NCBI GenBank assembly: GCA_027682925.1
Contig: JAQCYU010000006.1
Span: 26,988 to 90,987 of the forward strand
Length of the DNA: 64,000 bases
Direction of reading: 5' to 3'
From: Coriobacteriaceae bacterium AF45-21
Lineage (GTDB): Bacteria > Actinomycetota > Coriobacteriia > Coriobacteriales > Coriobacteriaceae
The position numbers and the translations under genes were made by a program. Of this stretch, positions 36,004 to 43,467 are shown piece after piece. How positions within the stretch are numbered: position 1 is the stretch's first letter; every line of letters starts with the position of its first letter. A model generated the notes under the pieces. It saw nothing but the letters and a program-made list of their open reading frames with translations. It did no database searches and was not told the DNA's origin.

Positions 36004-36561
36004 ATGTCCGATACCGTTCGTGCCGAGAAAATCGCGTGCGAAGTAGACCATGCTGCCCGTCAACTGGCACAGGCGGGCCGTCTGGACCTGACGCGCGAGT
36101 TTATCCAGCATGGCGATGTGACGGTGTATACGCATGTGACCTCGGTGGCGCGGGCAAGTCTGTCCTTTGCCGAGCGCCTGGGCCGCGTCGGTGTTTCGGT
36201 CGACCGTGCCTCGCTGTTGCGCGGGGCCCTGCTGCACGATTACTTTCTCTATGATTGGCACGACCCCGACCCAAGCCATCGACTGCACGGATTCCGGCAT
36301 CCATTTTTTGCTCTGGCGCGTGCCGAGGAAGATTTTGAGCTGACGCCGCGCGAGCGGAATATTATCGTGCGGCATATGTTTCCGCTGGTGCCGGTGCCGC
36401 CGACGTGTCGTGAGGCATGGATTGTGTGCCTGGCGGATAAATGGTGCGCGCTGCGCGAGACGATTGCCGGCCGTCTGCCGCGCAAAGGCGGCGCGAACGA
36501 TTTGAACGAGGGCTCGAGTGACGGCTCGAGCAAAGAATCGAACGAAAAGAGGAGTGGGTAG
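36004..36561 (+). CDS. HD-domain phosphohydrolase
   Basis: 185 aa from the ATG at 36004 (GAAGGAGG upstream). A metal-dependent HD fold: HVTSVARASLSFAERL, the HD pair at residues 78-79 in LLRGALLHDYFLYDWH, GFRHPFFALARAEEDF, and IVRHMFPLVPVPP. This is the YfbR/uncharacterised HD hydrolase type found next to membrane CmpB-like proteins; substrate unknown. The C-terminal 25 residues are low-complexity (Ser, Glu, Asn). The next gene starts 3 bp after the stop, an operon. Confidence 0.87.
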   Translation: MSDTVRAEKIACEVDHAARQLAQAGRLDLTREFIQHGDVTVYTHVTSVARASLSFAERLGRVGVSVDRASLLRGALLHDYFLYDWHDPDPSHRLHGFRHPFFALARAEEDFELTPRERNIIVRHMFPLVPVPPTCREAWIVCLADKWCALRETIAGRLPRKGGANDLNEGSSDGSSKESNEKRSG

Positions 36562-36564
36562 ACG

Positions 36565-37584
36565 GTGGGAACCGCGATCGACATGGCATTTGACGGCGCG
36601 ACGCTTGCCGCCTGTCCGCTCTCGGCGCTGGTACTCTCGTTTGCCTTCTACGGTTTTTGCGGCTGGGTATGGGAGTCGACAGTCTGCGCCATGCTCAACC
36701 ACGGACGCTTTGCCAACAGCGGCTTTTTGCTAGGGCCGTGTTGTCCCATCTACGGTGCGGGCGGCATCGCGTGCTGGTTGCTGCTGCGTGGAATCCCAGA
36801 CGCCTCGAACCAGTTTGTCGCTGCCGCGCTCGTATGCAGCGTGATTGAGTACAGCGTAGGCGTGTTGTTGGAAAAAACAACAGGCGCGCGCTTTTGGGAT
36901 TACTCGCATCTGCCGTTTAACCTGCACGGACGCATCTGCCTGTACTGGGCCTGCGCGTTTGGCCTGGGTGCACTGTGCATTTGCCGTTTAGTGGAGCCGG
37001 CATTGCTGGGGCTGCTTGGCCATCTGCCGGTGCTGATTGTGCGGCTGTCCGCCTTTATCGTCGCGGTCGCGATGATGGTCGACGCGGTGTGCTCGTTGGC
37101 GAGCTGGCGGCGTCTGTCTGATCAGCTGGAGCGCGTCCGGGCCGACCTTGCCGACCGCATCAATGAGTCGCTTGCCGATGCCTCGGACTCAATGCTCGAA
37201 CGTATTCCCGATTCTACGATTGACTCGGTGGCACAGACGCACATCCGTAGCCGTGCCGTTAACGCGTGGCTGGCCGAGCTGGGTGACGCCGCGCTCGATG
37301 CCCTGCGCGAGAAGGCTTCGATGCCGACGTTTATTTCGGATGGTGCTCGCGGCCTGGCGCTCGCTGCCCGTCGCGTGGCCGATGCCGCGCCGAGCATGCC
37401 GCGTCCGTCGCTCGGTCGTCGCCTTGCCGGCAAGCGCATGAGCCGCCCGGTGCCGAGCGTGTCACTCAGCCGCCGCGACCTACGCTTCTTTAACGCCTTC
37501 CCGCGTCTGCGCATCAATCGTTACGAGGGCGTCATCCGAGCTACCGACCTCCGCGACCGAGCCCGCGAGCTGTTCCGGCGCTAG
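36565..37584 (+). CDS. Putative ABC-transporter-permease-like membrane protein (CmpB family)
   Basis: 339 aa. GTG start with GGAG 10 bases upstream. Residues 20-175 have about five membrane segments with the family motifs FYGFCGWVWESTVCAM, FANSGFLLGPCCPIYGAGG, and EKTTGARFWDYSHLPFNLHG. This matches the PF06541 group, named ABC_trans_CmpB but of unknown activity. Residues 190-339 are cytosolic and arginine-rich, with no known domain. Coupled to the HD-domain gene. Confidence 0.85.
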   Translation: MGTAIDMAFDGATLAACPLSALVLSFAFYGFCGWVWESTVCAMLNHGRFANSGFLLGPCCPIYGAGGIACWLLLRGIPDASNQFVAAALVCSVIEYSVGVLLEKTTGARFWDYSHLPFNLHGRICLYWACAFGLGALCICRLVEPALLGLLGHLPVLIVRLSAFIVAVAMMVDAVCSLASWRRLSDQLERVRADLADRINESLADASDSMLERIPDSTIDSVAQTHIRSRAVNAWLAELGDAALDALREKASMPTFISDGARGLALAARRVADAAPSMPRPSLGRRLAGKRMSRPVPSVSLSRRDLRFFNAFPRLRINRYEGVIRATDLRDRARELFRR

Positions 37585-37782
37585 CCAAAGCGGAGCCAAG
37601 CGCGCCCTTCTCGTTCGCACGTTTCCCGTTCGTTTCGCGCCCGTTGCCGTGCCGTTTCCAAGATTGCGGCACCGTTTCCATTCGACAACGCAGCGTTTAA
37701 CAACGCCGTATCTGGTCTACACCAGTTGGCCCTCGGCCGCATCATGAGCGCCGACAACGTTCATGCGACCAAGGGGGAGCGA

Positions 37783-39060
37783 ATGTACGATACGGGATCG
37801 ACAACGTTTATGCTCATCTGCACCATGCTCGTGTTTTTAATGACACCGGGTCTGGCGTTTTTCTATGGCGGCCTGTCCAGGCGCAAAAATGTCATCAACA
37901 CCATGCTTATGTGCTTTGGCGCCATTGGCCTGGTTGGTGTGCTGTGGATTGTTGCCGGCTGGTCGCTGGCCTACGGTGGCGACGGTTCTAGCCCGTTTAT
38001 TGGCGGCTTTGACCAGTTGCTGTGCCTGCCGGTGCTCAACCAGGTGCTGCAGGCGGCCGAGGGCAATGCTGCGGATGGTGCCGTCTACCCTCAGATCATC
38101 AACATCGCCTTCCAGATGGCGTTTGCCATGATCACCGCCGCTATCGTTACGGGCAGTCTGGCAGGCCGCGTTAAGTTTGGTGCCATGACGGCCTTCCTGG
38201 GCATTTGGCTGCTCGTGGTCTATGCGCCGCTCGCCCACATGGTTTGGGGCGGCGATGGTTCCTTTATCGGCGACATCATCGGCGCGCTCGACTTTGCCGG
38301 CGGCGACGTGGTACACATTTCGTCCGGTCTCACGGGCCTGATTCTCTGCTTAATGCTCGGCCGTCGTCGCGGCTTTGGCATGGTGAGCTACCGTCCGCAT
38401 AACGTGCCGTTTGTGGCGCTGGGCGCCGGTCTACTTTGGTTTGGTTGGTTTGGCTTTAACGGCGGCAGCGAGTTTAAGGCCGACGCCGTGGCGGCACTCG
38501 CCATCCTCAACACCGTGACGGCCAGCGCGGCGGGCATGGTCTCGTGGCTTGTCGTCGAGCGCGTGCACACCGGTCGTCCCACGCTGGTGGGTGCTAGCAC
38601 CGGTTTGGTTGCGGGCCTTGTGGTGGTTACGCCGGGTGCGGGCTTTGTCGAGCCGTGGGCGGCGCTGGTCATGGGCCTGATCGTATCGCCCGTCTGCTAT
38701 CTGGCCATCAGCCATCTTAAGACCAAGTTCGGCTACGACGATGCGCTCGACGCGTTCGGTTGCCACGGTATCGGCGGCATCTTGGGCGGTGTGCTCACGG
38801 GCCTGTTCTGCGTGCCGGAGCTCTCGTGGACCGGTAAGGGCGGCCTGTTCTACACGGGCGACGTGTCGCTGCTTGTCTCGCAGGTTCTGGGCATTGTGGT
38901 GACGGTCGTTATTGTGCTGATGCTCGACTTGGTGATCGCCGCGGTGGTCAAGGCGCTGTTCCACGGTAGCCTGCGCGTGGACGAGGCCGACGAGGCACTG
39001 GGCCTGGATGCGAGTCAGCACGGCGAGAGCGCGTACCCCTCGTTCTCCGGACTCGATTAG
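37783..39060 (+). CDS. amt: Ammonium transporter
   Basis: 425-aa Amt/MEP/Rh channel. The start at 37783 follows AAGGGGGAG; the open frame to 37726 is not needed. About 11 membrane segments: FMLICTMLVFLMTPGLAFFY with GGLSRRKN, FQMAFAMITAAIVTGSLAGR, DFAGGDVVHISSGLTGLILC, GLLWFGWFGFNGGSEF, and DALDAFGCHGIGGILGGVLT. The twin pore histidines lie in VVHISSG and AFGCHGIGG. glnB (PII) follows after a long hairpin, the normal Amt-PII pair. Confidence 0.95.
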   Translation: MYDTGSTTFMLICTMLVFLMTPGLAFFYGGLSRRKNVINTMLMCFGAIGLVGVLWIVAGWSLAYGGDGSSPFIGGFDQLLCLPVLNQVLQAAEGNAADGAVYPQIINIAFQMAFAMITAAIVTGSLAGRVKFGAMTAFLGIWLLVVYAPLAHMVWGGDGSFIGDIIGALDFAGGDVVHISSGLTGLILCLMLGRRRGFGMVSYRPHNVPFVALGAGLLWFGWFGFNGGSEFKADAVAALAILNTVTASAAGMVSWLVVERVHTGRPTLVGASTGLVAGLVVVTPGAGFVEPWAALVMGLIVSPVCYLAISHLKTKFGYDDALDAFGCHGIGGILGGVLTGLFCVPELSWTGKGGLFYTGDVSLLVSQVLGIVVTVVIVLMLDLVIAAVVKALFHGSLRVDEADEALGLDASQHGESAYPSFSGLD

Positions 39061-39062
39061 CA

Positions 39063-39170
39063 GCGCGGCTTTCCCAAGCACCCGACCTTGCCCCTCAAAC
39101 CGTCGCTTGCGTACCGAAGTACGCGGCGCTCCTCTTTCGGGGCAATCTCGGGCACTTGGAAAACCCGCGT
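39063..39170 (+). repeat. Long hairpin between amt and glnB (52-bp arms)
   Basis: Arm 39063-39114 pairs with arm 39119-39170 around a 4-base loop CGAA. GCGCGG-TTTCCAAG blocks, CCCGA-TTGCCCC and TTGCGTAC/GTACGC match; mismatches are scattered. It starts 2 bases after the amt stop and ends about 45 bases before glnB, so it is inside the expected operon. Confidence 0.88.
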
Positions 39171-39214
39171 TATTGAATGGCAATTCATTTCTTTACTAAA
39201 GAGAGGAATTCACT

Positions 39215-39553
39215 ATGAAGAAGATCACGGCGATCGTCCGTCAGGAAAAACTTGAGGTTCTCAAAGACGCGCTGTTTGCTGCCGATGTTCGCGGCATGAC
39301 CATCAACCAGGTGCAGGGCTGCGGCGCGCAGCATGGCTGGAAGGAATACGTGCGCGGCAACGAGTTGCTTGTCAACACGATCCCTAAGGTGCAGTTCACC
39401 CTCATCTGCGCCGATGAACATGTCGACGGAATTGTCGACATCATCTGCAATGCCGCCCGCACCGGCGCCGTCGGCGACGGCAAGATCTGGGTCGAGCCGG
39501 TCGAGGAAGTCATCCGCATTCGCACCGGCGAACATGGCCCCGCCGCGGTGTAG
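39215..39553 (+). CDS. glnB: PII nitrogen regulatory protein without Tyr51
   Basis: 112-aa PII signal protein that binds ATP/2-oxoglutarate and inhibits Amt. MKKITAIVRQEKLEVLKDAL and the C-terminal TGAVGDGKIWVEPVEEVIRI with RTGEHG are typical. The T-loop reads EYVRGNELLVNTIPKV: the positions of Tyr46 and Tyr51 in GlnB/GlnK are Val and Leu, so the standard uridylylation or adenylylation site is absent. AAAGAGAGG precedes the ATG. Cotranscribed with amt. Confidence 0.95.
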   Translation: MKKITAIVRQEKLEVLKDALFAADVRGMTINQVQGCGAQHGWKEYVRGNELLVNTIPKVQFTLICADEHVDGIVDIICNAARTGAVGDGKIWVEPVEEVIRIRTGEHGPAAV

Positions 39554-39627
39554 AATCGACCGTCTGCCATCCGCAACGTTAAAATGCTGCAATGAGGCAC
39601 AAGGCTTGCGTTGCGGATGGGCGGATT

Positions 39628-40290
39628 ATGGGTCGCAATAAATATCCCGAGGAGACGGTCGCGAAGATTCTCGACGCGGCACTGGAGCTATTCTGCGCAC
39701 AGGGTTATGAGGGGACGAGTATTCAAGATATCGTTGACCGTCTCGACGGCATGACCAAGGGCGCTGTCTATCATCACTTCAAGAGCAAAGAAGAGATTTT
39801 CAACGCCGCGTTTGATCGGGCGATGACTCCGATTGTTGAGCACCGCCGCTCGATGCTTGGCGTCGGTAATATGACCGGAGCCCAAAAGCTCAAGCGACTG
39901 TACGCTCCCGAGTCCGTTGTTCCACAAATTGAGCTATGGGCACGTATGCGTCCTGCAGCAGATCCGGTAAAAAGCTCGCGCCTACTGGCGATGCAGTACC
40001 AGGGCTCATTTGACGAGTCGGCCGATGGCTGTCTCTTGCCAGTGATCGAGGAGGGCATCGCCGACGGCTCCATTGCGTGCGAATGCCCGCGCGAAGCGGC
40101 GGAGGCCGTATCGTTGTTGGCGAATCTTTGGCTGCTGCCATTGTTCCGTCCGCTCGAGCCCAAGGAGCGAATGCTCGCTCGCGCACAATGTTTGGCGCAG
40201 ATGGCTGCCGCGGTGGGGCTCGATTTGGGTAATGAAGTGCTTCAGACAACGGCGCAGATTTGGGGCGTATGGGACCGCGCCGGGTGGTAA
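39628..40290 (+). CDS. TetR-family repressor
   Basis: 220 aa. N-terminal DNA-binding domain: EETVAKILDAALELFCAQGY, GTSIQDIVDRLDGMTKGAVY, HHFKSKEEIFNAAFDR. The rest is an effector-binding helical domain without clear ligand. ATG at 39628 is preferred (MGRNKYPEETV); the frame is open to 39592. It lies 100 bp upstream of the MFS gene, whose leader carries two inverted repeats suited to TetR binding. Confidence 0.9.
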   Translation: MGRNKYPEETVAKILDAALELFCAQGYEGTSIQDIVDRLDGMTKGAVYHHFKSKEEIFNAAFDRAMTPIVEHRRSMLGVGNMTGAQKLKRLYAPESVVPQIELWARMRPAADPVKSSRLLAMQYQGSFDESADGCLLPVIEEGIADGSIACECPREAAEAVSLLANLWLLPLFRPLEPKERMLARAQCLAQMAAAVGLDLGNEVLQTTAQIWGVWDRAGW

Positions 40291-40295
40291 TATAG

Positions 40296-40377
40296 ATACC
40301 AACGGTATGTAATTGATTTGTGAGGGTAGCCACGGCTGCCCTTTTCAAGTCATTAAATACATACTAGTGGTATGTAT
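40296..40377 (+). promoter_or_regulatory. Two candidate TetR operators before the MFS gene
   Basis: ATACC-aac-GGTAT at 40296-40308, and the better ATACATAC-tagtg-GTATGTAT at 40357-40377 (8-bp perfect arms). Both share the GGTATGT half. The second is 13 bases before the MFS start codon. Confidence 0.7.
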
Positions 40378-40390
40378 AGGGGGTGGGCTT

Positions 40391-41651
40391 ATGGCTGGGC
40401 TGAGAGACGTCGGTGTCTCGTTGAAATCAAAAACAGTGCGGTCAATCAGGCTCGCGGAACTTCTGGTCGCGCAGCTGTGCACGTATTCGATGCTGTCGGC
40501 GCTGTGCTTTGCGTATCCACTTTACTTGTTCGATCGCAGTGGATCGTCAACGTTATATGGCGTCGTCGCGGCGATAGCGTTCATACCCGGCGTACTTGCA
40601 ACTCCGGTTGGCGGAATCTTGGCGGATAGGGGAAGACATCGCGAGGTCCTCGTGTCCCTCGGCATTGCTCTGATGACTGCATCACTGCTGTCTATCCCCA
40701 TGAAGCACTCATTGCCTCTTGCGGTCGTCGTAGTAGCGATACTTTGTGTTCAATATGGTTCTCAATCGCTGCTGAAGCCAATGCTCCAAATTGAGACGGT
40801 GCGCATGGCGGGTGAAGAGAAGGTTGAGCGGGCCACTGCATTGGTTTCGCAGATGACCATGGTGAGCAATATCTTGGGTCCTGTGGTCGGGACGGCAGTC
40901 TATGGGTGCTTTGGCATCGATGCTCTCTGCACAACCGCGTCGGTGGCGTTTGCGATTTCAGCTCTCTTGTTTGGGGGCGCGCTCAAGCAAAATGCCTCAT
41001 TTGAAACGATGGGAGACGGCGCGACTCGTACGACATGCCGAAACGATTTTCGGGAGTCGATTCGGTATCTGTTGCAAAATGCATTATTGGTCGCTGTGAT
41101 TTTGCTTGCGGCAGTTTTGAACCTTGCGTTGGTTGGGCTAATGATTGGCGCTCCCATTATTGTTACAAAGCATCTCGGCATGCATCGTCCTGCGTTGGGA
41201 TAGTTGAGGTGGCTATGGGCTTGGGTGGTCTTGCCGGCAGTGGCTTGGTCGGCATTTGGCCGCATCGTTTTTCTTTCAATGGCATATGTCGATATGTTGC
41301 GATGATCTGTTTTGGAGTCGCACCATCATTGTCACGCTACTGTTCGGCGCAGATGCATGCATGCTCACCGTGTTTGTGGTTGGTTCGGCATGGGTCATGG
41401 TGTGGGCGAGCATTGCGTCGGTTGAAATCATCGCGTTTGTTCAGCGGGCAGCGCCGACTGAGCTCTGCGGAAAAGTGCTTTCGGTCGTTTACATGGTCCT
41501 TTCCTGCGCAATACCTATCGGCCAATTGACGTACGGGGTTGCATATGATCGATGGACACCGGCGATTGTATTCGCAGCCATGTTGGCGGTGCCGACGTTG
41601 ACGACGGCTCTGTTTTATCGGCTGAAAAATCGATTGCGGCGATTGTCTTAA
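40391..41651 (+). CDS. MFS transporter, two frameshifts
   Basis: Major-facilitator efflux protein, about 420 aa when repaired. The first 264 residues give helices such as LLVAQLCTYSMLSALCF, LYGVVAAIAFIPGVLATPVG with GILADRGRHREVLVSLG (the loop 2-3 motif), and VSNILGPVVGTAVYG. Frames shift near 41184 (to SSCVGIVEVAMGLGGLAGS) and near 41324 (to IIVTLLFGADACMLTVFVV and later AIVFAAMLAVPTLTTALF); each is explained by one missing base. Likely repressed by the upstream TetR protein through the operators in its leader. Substrate unknown. Confidence 0.85.
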
Positions 41652-41710
41652 CGCGCTGGGGCACCGTGAATTTGTGAAGGCGGTGGTACGCCGCGCCGGG
41701 ACGGCATTGT

Positions 41711-41766
41711 TTGGACATGCCTCTCCTTCGTCTACAATATCGGGCAGACGAAGGAGAGGCATGTCC
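41711..41766 (+). promoter_or_regulatory. Perfect 21-bp inverted repeat spanning promoter, ribosome site and start codon
   Basis: Arms 41713-41733 and 41746-41766 are exact reverse complements with a 12-base loop. Arm 2 contains AAGGAG and the ATG of the HAD gene; TTGGAC (41711-41716) and TACAAT (41733-41738), spaced 16 bp, look like a promoter whose -10 lies in the loop. Confidence 0.85.
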
Positions 41767-42624
41767 ATGATCAAGATGTTCGCGAGTGACTTAGACGGAA
41801 CGCTGCTGAACGCCCTGCACGAGGCGGATGGGACCATCCGCCGCGCCATTCGCGAGCTGACTGAGGCTGGCCTGCACGTGGTTCCCGCGACTGGACGCTC
41901 GACGTTGCCGATCGGCGAGCATGGCTTTACGGGCTTGGCGCTTGACGCCTGCTGCTCCAATGGATCCATCGTGCGCGACAGCCATGGCGAGGTGCTCAAG
42001 ACTTGGACCATCGATCCGCAGGTCACTGAGGAACTGCTCAAGGCGTTCCCGGACATTTGCTTTGATTGTTCCACGCCCGATGGCATGTACTCGAGCGGTT
42101 CGTTCGAGATGCATCAGGCGGGCTTTAAAAAGGACAGCCCCATCAAGCGTATTGTGATGCGCGGCATGCGTGCACGCGGCGGGTATCACGAGGAACAGTA
42201 TTTCGACCAGTCGATCGGCGATATCTTGCGTCACGATGTATGCAAGATCAATTGTCGCGTGACCTCGCCCGAGCTGGAGCGTGACCTTAAGTCGTATCTT
42301 GCCGAGCGATCGGACCGCGTGGTCAACGCGCCGTTCGATCCGGTGATGTTCGAGATCACGGACGTGGCGTGTAACAAGGGCGAGAGTGTGGTCTGGCTGG
42401 CGGGCTACTACGGCATTGCCGAGGACGAGGTTGCGGTCTACGGCGACGGCGGCAACGACATCGCCATGCTCAAGCGTTTCCGCCACAGCTATGCGACCAA
42501 AAACGCTAGCGATACAGCTAAGGCTGCCGCGAGCGCGACCATCGGCAACTGCATGGTCCACGCCGTCCCCAAACACATGCTCGCCACCATGCATAAGCAG
42601 AGCTCCCGCACCATCATCGAATAA
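41761..42624 (+). CDS. Cof-type HAD phosphatase
   Basis: 287-aa haloacid-dehalogenase superfamily phosphatase of the Cof/YidA type. Motif I is FASDLDGTLLN, motif II GLALDACCSNGSIV region, motif III/IV VAVYGDGGNDIAMLKRF; a C2-type cap lies between residues about 85 and 200. Such enzymes dephosphorylate sugar phosphates or cofactors; substrate unknown. MSMIKMF could start at the first or the fourth codon; AAGGAGAGGC favours the ATG at 41761. That start lies inside a perfect inverted repeat. Confidence 0.92.
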   Translation: MSMIKMFASDLDGTLLNALHEADGTIRRAIRELTEAGLHVVPATGRSTLPIGEHGFTGLALDACCSNGSIVRDSHGEVLKTWTIDPQVTEELLKAFPDICFDCSTPDGMYSSGSFEMHQAGFKKDSPIKRIVMRGMRARGGYHEEQYFDQSIGDILRHDVCKINCRVTSPELERDLKSYLAERSDRVVNAPFDPVMFEITDVACNKGESVVWLAGYYGIAEDEVAVYGDGGNDIAMLKRFRHSYATKNASDTAKAAASATIGNCMVHAVPKHMLATMHKQSSRTIIE

Positions 42625-42650
42625 GGGACAAAGGGACAGTCCCTTTGCCA
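42622..42650. repeat. Short GGGACA palindrome after the HAD gene
   Basis: AAAGGGA-cag-TCCCTTT (42630-42646) with a preceding AAGGGACA; the TAA stop of the HAD gene is at its left edge. It shares the GGGACAG core of the hairpin family seen elsewhere, but not its stem. Confidence 0.6.
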
Positions 42651-42678
42651 CAATCTAAATATTGCCTTTACGTGTTGA

Positions 42679-42693
42679 TGCACACGGTGTGCA
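42679..42693 (+). promoter_or_regulatory. Candidate operator of the second TetR regulator
   Basis: Perfect TGCACAC-G-GTGTGCA. A related half (GCACTGTGCAATAGCGCAC) follows at about 42703-42720, just upstream of the regulator gene, so autoregulation is likely. Confidence 0.6.
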
Positions 42694-42744
42694 ATAATAC
42701 TCGCACTGTGCAATAGCGCACGGACTGAGTAACAAGGAGGACGC

Positions 42745-43455
42745 TTGTCCCAGCTCGAGAAATGCGATCGCCGGTCCCTTCGCTCGCAGCGTGCCCTTCG
42801 CCAGGCACTTGCCAGCGAGCTTGCCGAAAGCGGCGACCTTTCGCGCATTAATGTCGCGTCGCTCACCGAGCGCGCTGGCCTTACGCGCCGCACGTTCTAT
42901 TCGCACTACCGCGATATCCCCGACTTTATCAATCAAATCGAGGACGGCTTGCTGGCCGAGATCCGTGAGCGCATTGAGCTCATTACCGCAGCTCAGCTGC
43001 CCGATCTCTATCACAATATCGATGAGCTCGAGCCGGCGCCCGGTTCGGTTGAGCTGCTGCGTTATCTTGCGGCTAACCGCGACTTAATCGGTGCGCTACT
43101 GGGTCCGGGCGGCGACCAGGCCTTCATTAAAAGGATCATCGACACCGCGCGTGAGGCTGTAGTGCCGCGTGCGCAGACGGGCATTTTGGGCCTGGCGCTG
43201 GGCACGTTCTTTGACTACTACGTCACCTACGTCGTGAGCGCCGAGGTCGGCATGATTCAGCGCTGGTTTGAGCGTGGGCTCACCGAATCGCCCGAGGCCA
43301 TGGCGCGCATTATGACGGTGCTCGCTTTTGTTCGTCCTGGTGACCTGTATGGCCAACCCATCGATATCAACGTGCCGGAATACGGCATGAAGCTATTGAA
43401 CTTGCAGCTCGAGGACGCGGCCGACACCGCCGCAGCCGTCGAGTCCAACTACTAA
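42745..43455 (+). CDS. TetR-family regulator upstream of the giant activase
   Basis: 236 aa. Helix-turn-helix: SQRALRQALASELAESGDL, INVASLTERAGLTRRTFYSH, YRDIPDFINQIE. The C-terminal domain belongs to the DhaS/TetR_C type (LGLALGTFFDYYVTYVVSAE, GMIQRWFERGLTESPEAMA). TTG start with AAGGAGG six bases upstream. The activase gene starts 12 bp after its stop, so the regulator is first in that operon and probably controls it. Confidence 0.9.
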   Translation: MSQLEKCDRRSLRSQRALRQALASELAESGDLSRINVASLTERAGLTRRTFYSHYRDIPDFINQIEDGLLAEIRERIELITAAQLPDLYHNIDELEPAPGSVELLRYLAANRDLIGALLGPGGDQAFIKRIIDTAREAVVPRAQTGILGLALGTFFDYYVTYVVSAEVGMIQRWFERGLTESPEAMARIMTVLAFVRPGDLYGQPIDINVPEYGMKLLNLQLEDAADTAAAVESNY

Positions 43456-43467
43456 GAGGAGAAACAG

